Of a stretch of 64,000 nucleotides of DNA, positions 35,463 to 44,134 are shown in pieces. Source of the stretch: Paenibacillus mucilaginosus 3016 (lineage in GTDB: Bacteria; Bacillota; Bacilli; Paenibacillales; NBRC-103111); NCBI RefSeq assembly GCF_000250655.1, contig NC_016935.1, positions 5,040,001 to 5,104,000 on the forward strand. Direction: 5' to 3'. A model generated the notes under the pieces. The model had not been told where the DNA came from, ran no database searches, and was given only the letters and a program-made list of their open reading frames with translations. A program made the position numbers and the translations under genes. Position 1 is the first letter of the stretch, and each line of letters begins with the position of its first letter.

Positions 35463-38400
35463 TGTTCTCTTCCCTTCCTTCGCAGTCGTTTCTGTCGTTC
35501 CAATTCGGCTCTCCGGTTCCCGCCGGGCACCTCAGCCGTGCGGCCAGCTCCCGGCCCGACCGGCTCCCGGTCTTCCACGGTCTTCGGGCTGTGCTTCTCC
35601 AGACCCTCCAGATGCCGGGCCAGGCTCCGGATCGTGGGACAGCGGAACAGGTCCGTTACGGAGAGGGACACCCCCCACCTCTCCCGGATTCGTCTGTGCA
35701 CATGGAGCAGCCGGAACGAATCCCCTCCCAGGTCAAAAAAAGGGTCCGTCGGCGTCACCGTACCGCATCCGAGCGCTTCGATCCAGATTTCCGTCAGGGC
35801 CGCCTCGGTGGTGCCGCCCGCTGCCGTCTGCGCAGCCGCTGTCGTCGCCACCTCCCGGCGGACCAGGGTATGGAGCCGACGGCGGTCCACTTTGCCGCCG
35901 GCGGTCAAGGGCAGCTCCTCCACCTCCAGGAAGCGGTGGGGCACCATGTGGCGGGGAAGCTTGTCCCCCAGCCAGCTCCTCAGCTCTTCCGGATGCGGCT
36001 GCTCTCCGCCCCCGGCCCTCACGATGAAAGCGGCCAGAGCCGGACCGGCCCCCTGTCCTTCCTCCAGGACGGTCACGCAGGCCTGCAGGACACCGGGATG
36101 CGCGTTCAGCACGGCCTCGACCTCCTCCAGCTCGATCCGATGCCCCCGGAGCTTGACCTGGTGATCTTTGCGGCCGCAGTATTCGATACAGCCGTCGGGA
36201 GCGTACCTGGCCCGGTCTCCTGTCCGGTAGACTCTTACGGTCCCCCCGTATGGCTCCCCCAGATCGACATGCACGAACCGTCCGGCGGTAAGCTCCGGCC
36301 GGTTCCGGTACCCCCGCGCCAGAGCCGGCCCGCCGATATACAGCTCTCCGGTGATTCCCGGCGGGACCGGCTGCATATTCTCGTCGAGCAGGTAGATCTG
36401 CGACCTGCCGAACGGTCTGCCGATGTGGAGAGGCCGGTCCGCCGCATACTCCTGGTACGTCGCCCAGACGGAGGCTTCCGTCGGGCCGTAGCCGTTGATC
36501 AGCCTCCGGCCCTTGCCCCAGGCCGCCGCCACCTCGGCGGGGCACGCTTCCCCGGCCGTCACCACGGTATGCAGGCCTGCGATGCTCTCCCGCCAGCCCG
36601 GCTCCATCGCCAGCTGGGCCAGGACGGAGGGCGTCAAGCAGGCGGTGTTCACTCCTTTGCTCCGAATCACCTGCAGCAGCGGTTCTCCGGGCAGCAGCGC
36701 TTCCCGGGGCTCCACCACAAGCGCGCCCCCGTAACAGAGTACCGGCAGGATCTCGGCAACGGACGCGTCGAAGGAGCTGGAGGCGAACTGCAGCATTCTG
36801 GTCGCTTCCGATAACCCCATCACACGGCCCTCCGCTGCGATCAGGTGGGCCAGTCCGCGGTGCTCGATCTCGACTCCCTTGGGCTGTCCGGTCGTTCCGG
36901 AGGTATAGATGACATAGGCAAGCGACTCGGGTGCCGGCTCGGGCAGATGGCTGTCCGCACTGGCATCCATGCCGCTGCGCATTCCTTCCAGCGTCCCTAT
37001 TCGGACACGATCCCCTAATGCGGGCTCCCCGTTCGAGGCCATGCGCTGAAGCGTCTTCTCATCCGACAGCAGCCATCCTGCGCCGGAATCCTCCAGCATA
37101 TACCGGATGCGCTCCGGGGGATAATCCGGATCGACCGGCAGGTAAGCGCCGCCGGCCGTCATGACGGCGAGCATCGCGGTGATGAGCTCTGCGCCCCGGG
37201 GGAGCAGCAGGGCCACCACGTCCTCCGTCTCGAGTCCGTCTCCCTTCAGTCTCTGCGCCAGAAGCTCCGAACGGCCGGCCAGCCCGCGGTAGCTCAGCCG
37301 CTCTGAGCCCCATTCCACTGCCGGAGCATCCGGTGTACGCCGCGCTTGTTCCCGGAACAGGCCGACGACCGTGCTGCCGGACGGGAGGTCTTCCTCCGCC
37401 TCGTTGAATCCGATCAGGATGCGGCGCTTCTCCTCTCCGGACAAGAGAGGGAGCTCCGCCAGCGTCCGGGACGGTTCCGCCGCCGCCGTTTCCAGCAGCC
37501 TCACGAAACGGGTGCCCCAGTCGGCCATCTCCTCATCCCGGAACGTGGAGAGCTTGTATTCCAGGGTCAGTCCGTAGGTCGACAGATCCCTGTAATCTTT
37601 GACATGTACGACCAGCTCCTCATCGATCATTCCGCTGAAGAGAGGCTCCATATCGAAGGGCGCCCCCTCCGCCATACCGCTGTCCATCACCTGAAACTCG
37701 ATACCTGCCTGGTAGAGCTTCAGCAGCTGCGGATGCTGCTCCCTCAGCTTTGCGATGAGGTGGTTAAAAGGATACTTCTGATGACGCAGCAGCCGGTTGT
37801 AATACCTGGAAATCCCGCTGCAGTGCTCGGCGAAGGGGGATCCGGGATCCAGCAGATGCCGGATCGCCAGGGTATTGGCGAACATGCCGTAGGTAAGTTT
37901 GTCCGTCGGATGGGTCCGGTTCGAAGTGATGCTGCCGAGAGTGATATCCCTCTGCCCCGTCAGGCGGTACAGCCAGGCATAAGCCCCGGCAAGGAAGAAA
38001 TGATACGGCGTAACCCCGGCTGCGCTGCAGAACCGGTCGATCTGCGCCCTCAGGCCGGGACCGATCACCGTCTCCCACCGGCCGCTCTGCAGAGTACGGC
38101 TTCCCAGTTCGGGCACGGCGAACAAGGGCTCGGACAGATCTTCGAACTGTTCCCCCCAGAAGCGGGCGTCCTGCTCATACCTCGGGGAAGCAAGGTAATT
38201 TCTCTCCCGCTCCGCCGCTTCGGCGAAGGTCGGCTTCCCTTCGGATGGCACATAGGAGCCCTGCTCCAGCTTCGCATATATCCCGGCGATCTCCCGCCCG
38301 GCATGGATCAGTGCGGCCCCATCCGCATGAAGATGATGGGCTTTGATGTACAGCCAGGTCTGCGCGTGATCCAGCTCCAGAATCGTGAAGCGGGTCAGGA

Positions 38401-38779
38401 CGCCGGAGCCCATGTCCAAGAGCTCCTGCATGTCCCGGGCGATCCATTCCCGGGCAGCCCACTCCCAGGCTCTGCCGGACGGATCGGCTTCTCCGAAGGC
38501 AAGGACCGGCACGACCGCTTCCGTATCCAGAGGGGAATACTCTGAGGGCCGGACGGGTTCTTCCTGCGGCCGAGCCATAACCGGCAGCCGGACGGATTCG
38601 TTCTCGCGAAGGAAGATCAGGACGGCTTCCCTGAGGCGGTCCGTCTGTAAAGGAATCCTCCATTTCAGCGCCAGTCCGATGTTCATCAGGCACGAGTCGG
38701 GATGCAGCTGCTGCATGAACCATACGCGCTGCTGCGCGTTCGTAAGCGAATACATTTCCGTTAGGACGGTGGTACTCAT
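35459..38779 (-). CDS. NRPS loading module: starter C-A-T
   Basis: First protein of the assembly line, 1106 residues. The N-terminal condensation domain (about 8-440) has HHLHADG (148-154). It resembles the lipid-initiating C domain of surfactin synthetase SrfAA, with SLTNAQQRVWF at the start, LRHQKYPFNHLI, EPLFSG and VHVKD at matching places. It should therefore join a fatty acyl group to the first amino acid. The adenylation domain (about 460-970) has VIYTSGTTGQPKG and INGYGPTEAS, with pocket code D-A-A-C-V-A-G-V-W-K (small hydrophobic to aromatic pocket, no confident residue). Carrier Ser1021 is in FFDLGGDS. A basic tail (RQKRLRRKGREQ) follows. ATG 38779 follows GGGAGG. No acyl-CoA ligase gene is nearby. 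Confidence 0.95.
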   Translation of the reverse strand: MSTTVLTEMYSLTNAQQRVWFMQQLHPDSCLMNIGLALKWRIPLQTDRLREAVLIFLRENESVRLPVMARPQEEPVRPSEYSPLDTEAVVPVLAFGEADPSGRAWEWAAREWIARDMQELLDMGSGVLTRFTILELDHAQTWLYIKAHHLHADGAALIHAGREIAGIYAKLEQGSYVPSEGKPTFAEAAERERNYLASPRYEQDARFWGEQFEDLSEPLFAVPELGSRTLQSGRWETVIGPGLRAQIDRFCSAAGVTPYHFFLAGAYAWLYRLTGQRDITLGSITSNRTHPTDKLTYGMFANTLAIRHLLDPGSPFAEHCSGISRYYNRLLRHQKYPFNHLIAKLREQHPQLLKLYQAGIEFQVMDSGMAEGAPFDMEPLFSGMIDEELVVHVKDYRDLSTYGLTLEYKLSTFRDEEMADWGTRFVRLLETAAAEPSRTLAELPLLSGEEKRRILIGFNEAEEDLPSGSTVVGLFREQARRTPDAPAVEWGSERLSYRGLAGRSELLAQRLKGDGLETEDVVALLLPRGAELITAMLAVMTAGGAYLPVDPDYPPERIRYMLEDSGAGWLLSDEKTLQRMASNGEPALGDRVRIGTLEGMRSGMDASADSHLPEPAPESLAYVIYTSGTTGQPKGVEIEHRGLAHLIAAEGRVMGLSEATRMLQFASSSFDASVAEILPVLCYGGALVVEPREALLPGEPLLQVIRSKGVNTACLTPSVLAQLAMEPGWRESIAGLHTVVTAGEACPAEVAAAWGKGRRLINGYGPTEASVWATYQEYAADRPLHIGRPFGRSQIYLLDENMQPVPPGITGELYIGGPALARGYRNRPELTAGRFVHVDLGEPYGGTVRVYRTGDRARYAPDGCIEYCGRKDHQVKLRGHRIELEEVEAVLNAHPGVLQACVTVLEEGQGAGPALAAFIVRAGGGEQPHPEELRSWLGDKLPRHMVPHRFLEVEELPLTAGGKVDRRRLHTLVRREVATTAAAQTAAGGTTEAALTEIWIEALGCGTVTPTDPFFDLGGDSFRLLHVHRRIRERWGVSLSVTDLFRCPTIRSLARHLEGLEKHSPKTVEDREPVGPGAGRTAEVPGGNRRAELERQKRLRRKGREQ

Positions 38780-38945
38780 ATAGTCCTCCCTGAGCTTTCC
38801 TTGAGCTATCCGTTAGAATGGTATGGGTCAACGGGTCTTGTGGAAGGCAGGCTGCGATGGGTGAGATTCTTGCGGGGAAATTCTGAAATTTATCATACCA
38901 TATCGAAATAAAGCCAAATGTTAAATGTTAATAAATATATACAAA
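38780..38945 (-). promoter_or_regulatory. Promoter region of the NRPS-PKS operon
   Basis: Non-coding stretch between the terminator of the sugar importer and the loading-module start. It is markedly AT-rich at 38880-38945, with a -10-like TATGAT on the minus strand at 38892-38897 and TTGGCT about 14-15 bases before it. The operon therefore seems to have its own promoter and a leader of about 110 bases. No operator was recognised. Confidence 0.4.
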
Positions 38946-38990
38946 AAACGGCAGAAGCACGAATTTCTTCGTACTCCTGCCGCTTCCCTC
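38946..38990 (-). terminator. Terminator of the sugar ABC importer operon
   Basis: Stem CGGCAG-AAG-CACGAA / TTCGT-ACT-CCTGCCG followed by TTTTTT on the minus strand (A run at 38943-38948). Confidence 0.88.
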
Positions 38991-39015
38991 TTATTCCTAT
39001 GCTCTTCCTTTATCG

Positions 39016-39846
39016 CTATCCTTTGATGGCTCCGGCCGTCATGCCGCTGACAATGTATTTCTGCGCGAGCAGAAACAGAATCAGCACCGGCAGCGAAGTC
39101 AGCGTCAGATCGGCGAACACCAGGTTCCAGTCCCGGCTGAACTTGCCGTAGAAGTTGTAGACCGACAGCGGCATGGTCCAGTTCGAGCTGTCCGTCAGGA
39201 AGTAGATCGGTATCGTAATATCGTTCCATACCGACATGAATACCATGATCGCCACCGTCGCGTTCACCGGAACGATCAGCGGGAAGATCACCCGCAGATA
39301 AATATCCAGGATGTTCGCCCCTTCCAGGAACGCCACCTCATCCAGCGCTCTCGGGATCGACTTCATGAAGCCCGCATACAGGAACACGCTGAAGGCGCTG
39401 TTCATGGCCGTATAGATCAAGACGGCGCTGGTGATCGTGCCGTACAGACCGAGCCACTGGACGACCCGGATCGTGGTGATGATCGACATGGGAGCAATCA
39501 GCCCCATGAAGAAGAACAGATAGATGAAATTCGATACCTTCGTGTCGCGGCGTATCATGACGAAGGCGGCCGCCGAAGTGGTGATGATGTTCAGCACCGA
39601 AGAGACGCCGGAGATCAGAACGCCGTTCCAGAAGGCCCGCAGCAGGCCGCCCTGCTCGATGACCTGCGCGTAATTCGAGAACATCCACTGGCGCGGAAGC
39701 GCCAGCGAGAAATCGAGCACCTCCGAGCTCGTCTTGAAGGAGCCGAGAATCATGATCAGGAGAGGTGCGATGATCGTCAGGGCCAGGAGAATCAGCAGGA
39801 CCTCCACAAGGCCGGCCTTCCAGTCAATTTTACGCAGGGATGTCAT
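39016..39846 (-). CDS. Sugar ABC transporter permease (MalG type)
   Basis: A 276-residue inner-membrane subunit of a carbohydrate importer with six membrane segments. The EAA loop that docks to the ATPase is DEVAFLEGANILDIYLRVIF, and the C terminus ends in the conserved QKYIVSGMTAGAIKG. The ATG at 39846 shares its A with the upstream permease stop (TAATG), so translation is coupled; the longer frame to 40095 lies inside the other permease gene. There is no ATPase gene, as in other Bacillales sets that share MsmX-type ATPases. The sugar is unknown. Confidence 0.93.
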   Translation of the reverse strand: MTSLRKIDWKAGLVEVLLILLALTIIAPLLIMILGSFKTSSEVLDFSLALPRQWMFSNYAQVIEQGGLLRAFWNGVLISGVSSVLNIITTSAAAFVMIRRDTKVSNFIYLFFFMGLIAPMSIITTIRVVQWLGLYGTITSAVLIYTAMNSAFSVFLYAGFMKSIPRALDEVAFLEGANILDIYLRVIFPLIVPVNATVAIMVFMSVWNDITIPIYFLTDSSNWTMPLSVYNFYGKFSRDWNLVFADLTLTSLPVLILFLLAQKYIVSGMTAGAIKG

Positions 39847-40718
39847 TATTCCTGCACCTCCTTGCGGCGCATATAGAGAAGCAGCGGGATGGAGATCAGC
39901 GTCACGGCGATGAACAGCAGGGTGTTGACGGCTGTCCCGAGCCCCCAGTTCCCCTCGCCGAACGCCCGCAGGATGATGGTCCCGATGACCTGGGAGGCAT
40001 TGCCCGGTCCCCCGCCGGTCAGGACGAACACTTCCGAGAACACCTTGAGGCCCCCGATCAGTGTCAGCATGACATTGATGTTGATCGCAGGCCACAGCAG
40101 CGGAAGCGTGATGTGAACGAAGCTGCTCCAGCTCCCCGCCCCGTCGATCCGGGCCGCTTCATAATAGTCCTTCGAGATGGACTGCAGACCCGCCAGATAG
40201 ATCGCCATCTGAAAGCCGGTATACTGCCAGATCGACAAGCCGCTGATCGTCAGCATGATGATCGACGGGTCGGTCAGCCAGGACATCATCAGGAAATCGA
40301 GACCCACGGCATCCAGAATCCCGTTGAGCAGGCCTTCCGAACGCAGCATCGGCGTGAACAGGAGCGAGATGACGAGCACGCTGACAATCGAGGGAGCGTA
40401 GAAAATCGCCCGCAGCGCGTTCCTGGTCTTGAGGTTCATGTTCAGCGCAACGGCCAGCAGGATGGCCAGCACGTTCTTCCCGATGACGGTCACCACCGCA
40501 AAAATAATCGTGTTCTTGATGGCCAGCAGCAGCGTCTCATCGGTGAAGATGCGTTCGAAGTTATAAAGCCCGTTGAACTCGATGGTCTCCGAGTCCAGCC
40601 GCCAATCCGTGAAGGAGTAGAACAGGCCGATCAAGGTCGGCAGCACATAGAACACGACGTAGATCAGAAGGGCGGGCAGCAGCAGATAATAAGAATACAA
40701 CCGTTTTGTAATACTCAT
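39846..40718 (-). CDS. Sugar ABC transporter permease (MalF type)
   Basis: A 290-residue permease with six membrane segments (YYLLLPALLIYVVFYVLPTL at the N terminus) and the EAA loop YYEAARIDGAGSWSSFVHIT. The start is ATG 40718 (MSITKR), nine bases after GGAG; the ATG at 40733 sits on that same GGAG. It pairs with the downstream permease and with the lipoprotein upstream, and is probably switched on by the divergent YesM/YesN-like pair. Confidence 0.93.
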   Translation of the reverse strand: MSITKRLYSYYLLLPALLIYVVFYVLPTLIGLFYSFTDWRLDSETIEFNGLYNFERIFTDETLLLAIKNTIIFAVVTVIGKNVLAILLAVALNMNLKTRNALRAIFYAPSIVSVLVISLLFTPMLRSEGLLNGILDAVGLDFLMMSWLTDPSIIMLTISGLSIWQYTGFQMAIYLAGLQSISKDYYEAARIDGAGSWSSFVHITLPLLWPAININVMLTLIGGLKVFSEVFVLTGGGPGNASQVIGTIILRAFGEGNWGLGTAVNTLLFIAVTLISIPLLLYMRRKEVQE

Positions 40719-40795
40719 GGACTCACACTCCATACCAATTTGGCGGAAGGAAGCCGTTACGCTCCCTTCCGCCTGCCAGCCGGTGTCCCGCTGTC

Positions 40796-42118
40796 TCAGA
40801 AGCCCGGCATTTTCTTGTCCTTCATAAGCTGGCCGAATTTCTTATCCCAGGCCGCGTATACATCCTTCGGCGTTTTGCCTCCGGCGTACATATCCTGGTA
40901 CCCCTTCCACAGCTCGGAGATATCGACCGGGAGATAGGCGTCCATCGTCAGCGTCGTTTTGTTCGTCTTGATGTAGTTGTCCACGATCGCCTGCTTGTAC
41001 GGCGGCAGCTCCGGCGTCTCTATGTCTTTGAAGTTAGAGATGTACTTGTTCGCGGTCACGATCTTCTGCCCCACTTCCGGCGAAGCCAGGTACTCGAGGA
41101 ATTTCTTCGTCTCCGCTAAGTGCTTGGCCTTCTTCGGTATGAATAACTGGCCTCCGAGCGGGCTGATGCCCATATCGGCGCCTTCCGCATGCGGGATGGC
41201 GAACAGTCCGAGGTGAATGTTCGGGTCCTTCTGGACGGCGTCATTGATGAGCCAGTCGCCCATCGCCATCATCGCCACTTCCTTCTTCAGGAACTTGCCG
41301 ACGGCCATATCGTAGCTGTCGCTGAGCACGTCCTTGTTCGTATAGCCTTTCTTGAACAGGTCGAGCTGCTGCTGGGTAATCGTCTCGAACGCCGGAATTT
41401 CGGTCCACTTGCGCTTGTTCGTCGTGAGATCCTCCCACATCTTCGGGTCGTTCTTCTTGGCGTAATCGGCCAGGGCGGCGGCGGTCCAGATATTGGTCGC
41501 CCAGGCATCCTTGAACGGCATGAAGATCGGCGTAATGCCTTTGGCCTTGATCTTCTCGCAAACCTCGAGCAGCTCCTCATAGTTCTTCGGAACGGACAGC
41601 CCCAGCTCCTTGAAGATATCCTCGTTGTACACCATGCCCTGCTGGCCGGCGTCCTGGTTCAAGTGAAACGCATAGAGCTTCCCGTTCGACGACAGCACGT
41701 CCTTGTTGATCAGTCTTGAGGCCCAGGGCTCTGCGTCCAGGGGTTCAAAGTTTTTGCCCAGATTAAGCTCCCTCTCCGCGCTGACGAGGTTGTAGAGGAG
41801 GAGGTCCGGAACTTCCCCCACAGCAAGCTTCGTCTGCATGATCGTCGAGATCTGCTCCGAAGGGAGCATCTGGATGTTGACGCGAATGTTCGTCTTCTTT
41901 TCGAACTCATCGAGCAGCTCCTTACTCGCATAAGCGGCGTTCTCTGAGCTTTTGCCCAGGGCGAATTCGATCGTAACCTTGTCCCCGGAAGAAGCGCTCC
42001 CTCCTCCGCTGCCCGAAGCCCCGGTGCCCGGACTGCCCCCGGATGCGCATCCCACCATGGAAAGCGTTGTCAAGAATGTCAATGTACTCAATGCAACCTT
42101 CCGATTCACTTGTTTCAA
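40796..42118 (-). CDS. Sugar-binding lipoprotein of ABC importer
   Basis: A family 1 extracellular solute-binding protein of 440 residues. The lipoprotein signal ends in TLSMVGC with the acylated Cys near residue 24, followed by a Gly/Ser linker and the two-lobed binding fold (KVTIEFALGKSSEN, TNIRVNIQMLPSEQIST, NEDIFKELGLSVPKNYEELL). The start is TTG 42118, six bases after GGGGGAG; ATG 42142 has no such site. It is first in the operon with two permeases. The ligand is probably an oligosaccharide, identity unknown. Confidence 0.92.
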   Translation of the reverse strand: MKQVNRKVALSTLTFLTTLSMVGCASGGSPGTGASGSGGGSASSGDKVTIEFALGKSSENAAYASKELLDEFEKKTNIRVNIQMLPSEQISTIMQTKLAVGEVPDLLLYNLVSAERELNLGKNFEPLDAEPWASRLINKDVLSSNGKLYAFHLNQDAGQQGMVYNEDIFKELGLSVPKNYEELLEVCEKIKAKGITPIFMPFKDAWATNIWTAAALADYAKKNDPKMWEDLTTNKRKWTEIPAFETITQQQLDLFKKGYTNKDVLSDSYDMAVGKFLKKEVAMMAMGDWLINDAVQKDPNIHLGLFAIPHAEGADMGISPLGGQLFIPKKAKHLAETKKFLEYLASPEVGQKIVTANKYISNFKDIETPELPPYKQAIVDNYIKTNKTTLTMDAYLPVDISELWKGYQDMYAGGKTPKDVYAAWDKKFGQLMKDKKMPGF

Positions 42119-42206
42119 GCTGTACTCCCCCGTTACTCTCATTTTGTTGTAGACCGGCTATGGACCTCATTATAGGCCCCCCTTCCCCCAAAGTACATGT
42201 TCACGG

Positions 42207-42233
42207 TTGACACTTCATGTGTATAATTATGAA
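42207..42233 (+). promoter_or_regulatory. Possible promoter of the kinase/regulator pair
   Basis: TTGACA at 42207-42212 and AT-rich TATAATTATGAA at 42222-42233. The spacing is imperfect (15 bases to TATGAA). An inverted repeat TTCAT/ATGAA and the palindrome AAGCGCTT at 42250-42257 lie in the same divergent region. Confidence 0.3.
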
Positions 42234-42314
42234 CCGACCGGTGCTTGTGAAGCGCTTAAATGGGGTGGTATAGTAAGAAATGATCTTCACCCGCCGGAAA
42301 GGAAGGTGCCCCCT

Positions 42315-44090
42315 ATGAACCGCTGGACCGGCAGAATGCCGTTTCCGCTCAGCCTCCAGACGAAGCTCTTCGCCACCTTTTTCCTCCTGCTGGTCTTCGT
42401 GCTCGGGTGCTTCCTTGTCTATGTTCAGCTGCTCGTGATCCAGCCGCTCAAGGAAAGGACCGTTCAGGATACGCTCCTGACGGCCTCCAAAGTGACCGGT
42501 GGACTGGACAATTACATCGCCATGCAGAATCAGCTGTCCCAGCGCCTCTTGTCCAACCGGGACGTGTTCGCTTTCCTGTATGAGTCGTCTGTTCAAAAAG
42601 AGGACTACACGATGGATGATCTCCAGAAGAAACGCGTGCTCAGCGGTCTGATGTTCCAGGCCATCGGGCCCAGCCTGAATATTCACGACATGGTGATCTA
42701 CAATGTTAAGGGCGACCGGCTCGCTTCCTATGTCGGATACAGCGATATGCCCACCCTGGAGCCCGTGCTGGGAAGCGGGACGCTGCGGAGCAGGCTCGAG
42801 AGCAGCGATTATATTCTCTATGCGCCGGCGGACCAGCCCGTCTCCTTCATCCGTTCGATCGTGGATGTGAACGGGACCGCTTACGGCTATCTGTCCATCC
42901 AGCTGGACCGCGGGGACATCCGGGCACTCGCCGACGCCGGCAGCATCGGCAGCGTCTATGTCGTCGACAGCAGCGGAACGCTGGTGACGGCCTCCCCCGG
43001 CACGGACCTTACACGGCTTGATGGAAGCGGTATCAACTCATCGCAGAGCAGCGGCATCTACCAGGATGCGAAGGGCAATTACGTCGCTTACCATCACTCT
43101 CTGCATACAGACTGGACGGTCTTCGTCGTTCAACCCGGTGAAGCCGTGCTCGGTTCGGTCAACTCGGTCCGGAATATCGCCATCCTGTTCCTGGTATGCC
43201 TGACCCTGTTCTCGTTTCTTTATATTTATCTCACGTCCAAAAGCCTGGTCCTGCCGATCCGCCGCATCCGCAGCCAGATTGTGCGGCTGACCTACAGCAA
43301 CCTGAATCTGAAGCAGGACAGCCGGCTGCATAACAACGACCTGCTGCTGCTCAGCGAAGCGTTCCAGGAGCTGCTCGAACGCCTGCAGGACTCGATTGAG
43401 CGGGAGAAGCTCGCGGTGCACAAGGAAGCCATGGCGCGCCATTCCGCGCTGCAGGCCCAGATCGCCCCGCATTTTATCCACAATGTGCTGTACCTGATCA
43501 GCATCGCCGCACAGGAAGACAAGAAGGAGACCGTCGGCGAGATGTGCAAAAGCTTGTCCGAGAGCCTGAGATATGTCGTGTCCTCGCCGTACGAGCATGT
43601 GACCCTGAAGGAGGAAATGGAGCATACCCGCCACTACCTTACCTTGATCGGCCACCAGTATGAGGAGGATCTCACCTGGTCGTTCGACATCGAACCGGCG
43701 GCCGAATCCATCCTGCTCCCCCGCCTTGTGATTCAGCCTTTCGTAGAGAACTGCATCCAGCACGCCTTCAACCGGACGGACCCGCCATGGCATATCGGGA
43801 TCAAGGCCAGGCTGTACAACGGGCTGTGGGCTGTCGAGATCTCCGATAACGGCAGCGGCTTTGAAGAAACGAGCCTAAGGGAGATTCTGAGGAAAACCGG
43901 AGACCGCTCCCAGGGGGGGACGGAGCAGGAAACGATTCCTGCAGGCATCGGCAGCATGGGGATCGTGAATACGGTCGGCCGGCTGCAGCTCATGTACAGG
44001 AACCGGCTGTTCTTCAATCTCTACAACCACGCCGGCGGCCGGGGCGCCACAATCCAGCTCATCGCGTCCCTGACCCGGGACTTCTACTAG
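42315..44090 (+). CDS. YesM-type sensor histidine kinase
   Basis: A 591-residue membrane sensor. It has a membrane segment near residues 20-45 (FFLLLVFVLGCFLVYVQLLV), an extracellular Cache-like domain up to about residue 290, a second segment (NIAILFLVCLTLFSFLYIYL), a HAMP linker, then a His_kinase domain of the YesM/LytS type with QIAPHFIHNVLYLIS (the usual QINPHFLYN box, here with Ala for Asn and Ile-His for Leu-Tyr) and an HATPase with NGSGF and GIGSMGIVNT. It is 44 bases from its response regulator and divergent from the sugar importer that it probably controls. ATG 42315 follows AAGGAAGG. Confidence 0.93.
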   Translation: MNRWTGRMPFPLSLQTKLFATFFLLLVFVLGCFLVYVQLLVIQPLKERTVQDTLLTASKVTGGLDNYIAMQNQLSQRLLSNRDVFAFLYESSVQKEDYTMDDLQKKRVLSGLMFQAIGPSLNIHDMVIYNVKGDRLASYVGYSDMPTLEPVLGSGTLRSRLESSDYILYAPADQPVSFIRSIVDVNGTAYGYLSIQLDRGDIRALADAGSIGSVYVVDSSGTLVTASPGTDLTRLDGSGINSSQSSGIYQDAKGNYVAYHHSLHTDWTVFVVQPGEAVLGSVNSVRNIAILFLVCLTLFSFLYIYLTSKSLVLPIRRIRSQIVRLTYSNLNLKQDSRLHNNDLLLLSEAFQELLERLQDSIEREKLAVHKEAMARHSALQAQIAPHFIHNVLYLISIAAQEDKKETVGEMCKSLSESLRYVVSSPYEHVTLKEEMEHTRHYLTLIGHQYEEDLTWSFDIEPAAESILLPRLVIQPFVENCIQHAFNRTDPPWHIGIKARLYNGLWAVEISDNGSGFEETSLREILRKTGDRSQGGTEQETIPAGIGSMGIVNTVGRLQLMYRNRLFFNLYNHAGGRGATIQLIASLTRDFY

Positions 44091-44134
44091 ATTCCGGTAG
44101 GTACCGATAGATTCCGAGAAAGGAGCTGCAGCCC

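Noticed and set aside
42249-42260. AAGCGCTT palindrome as a CcpA site before the kinase gene
   Set aside because: Only the centre matches the cre consensus; the outer positions disagree at four places.
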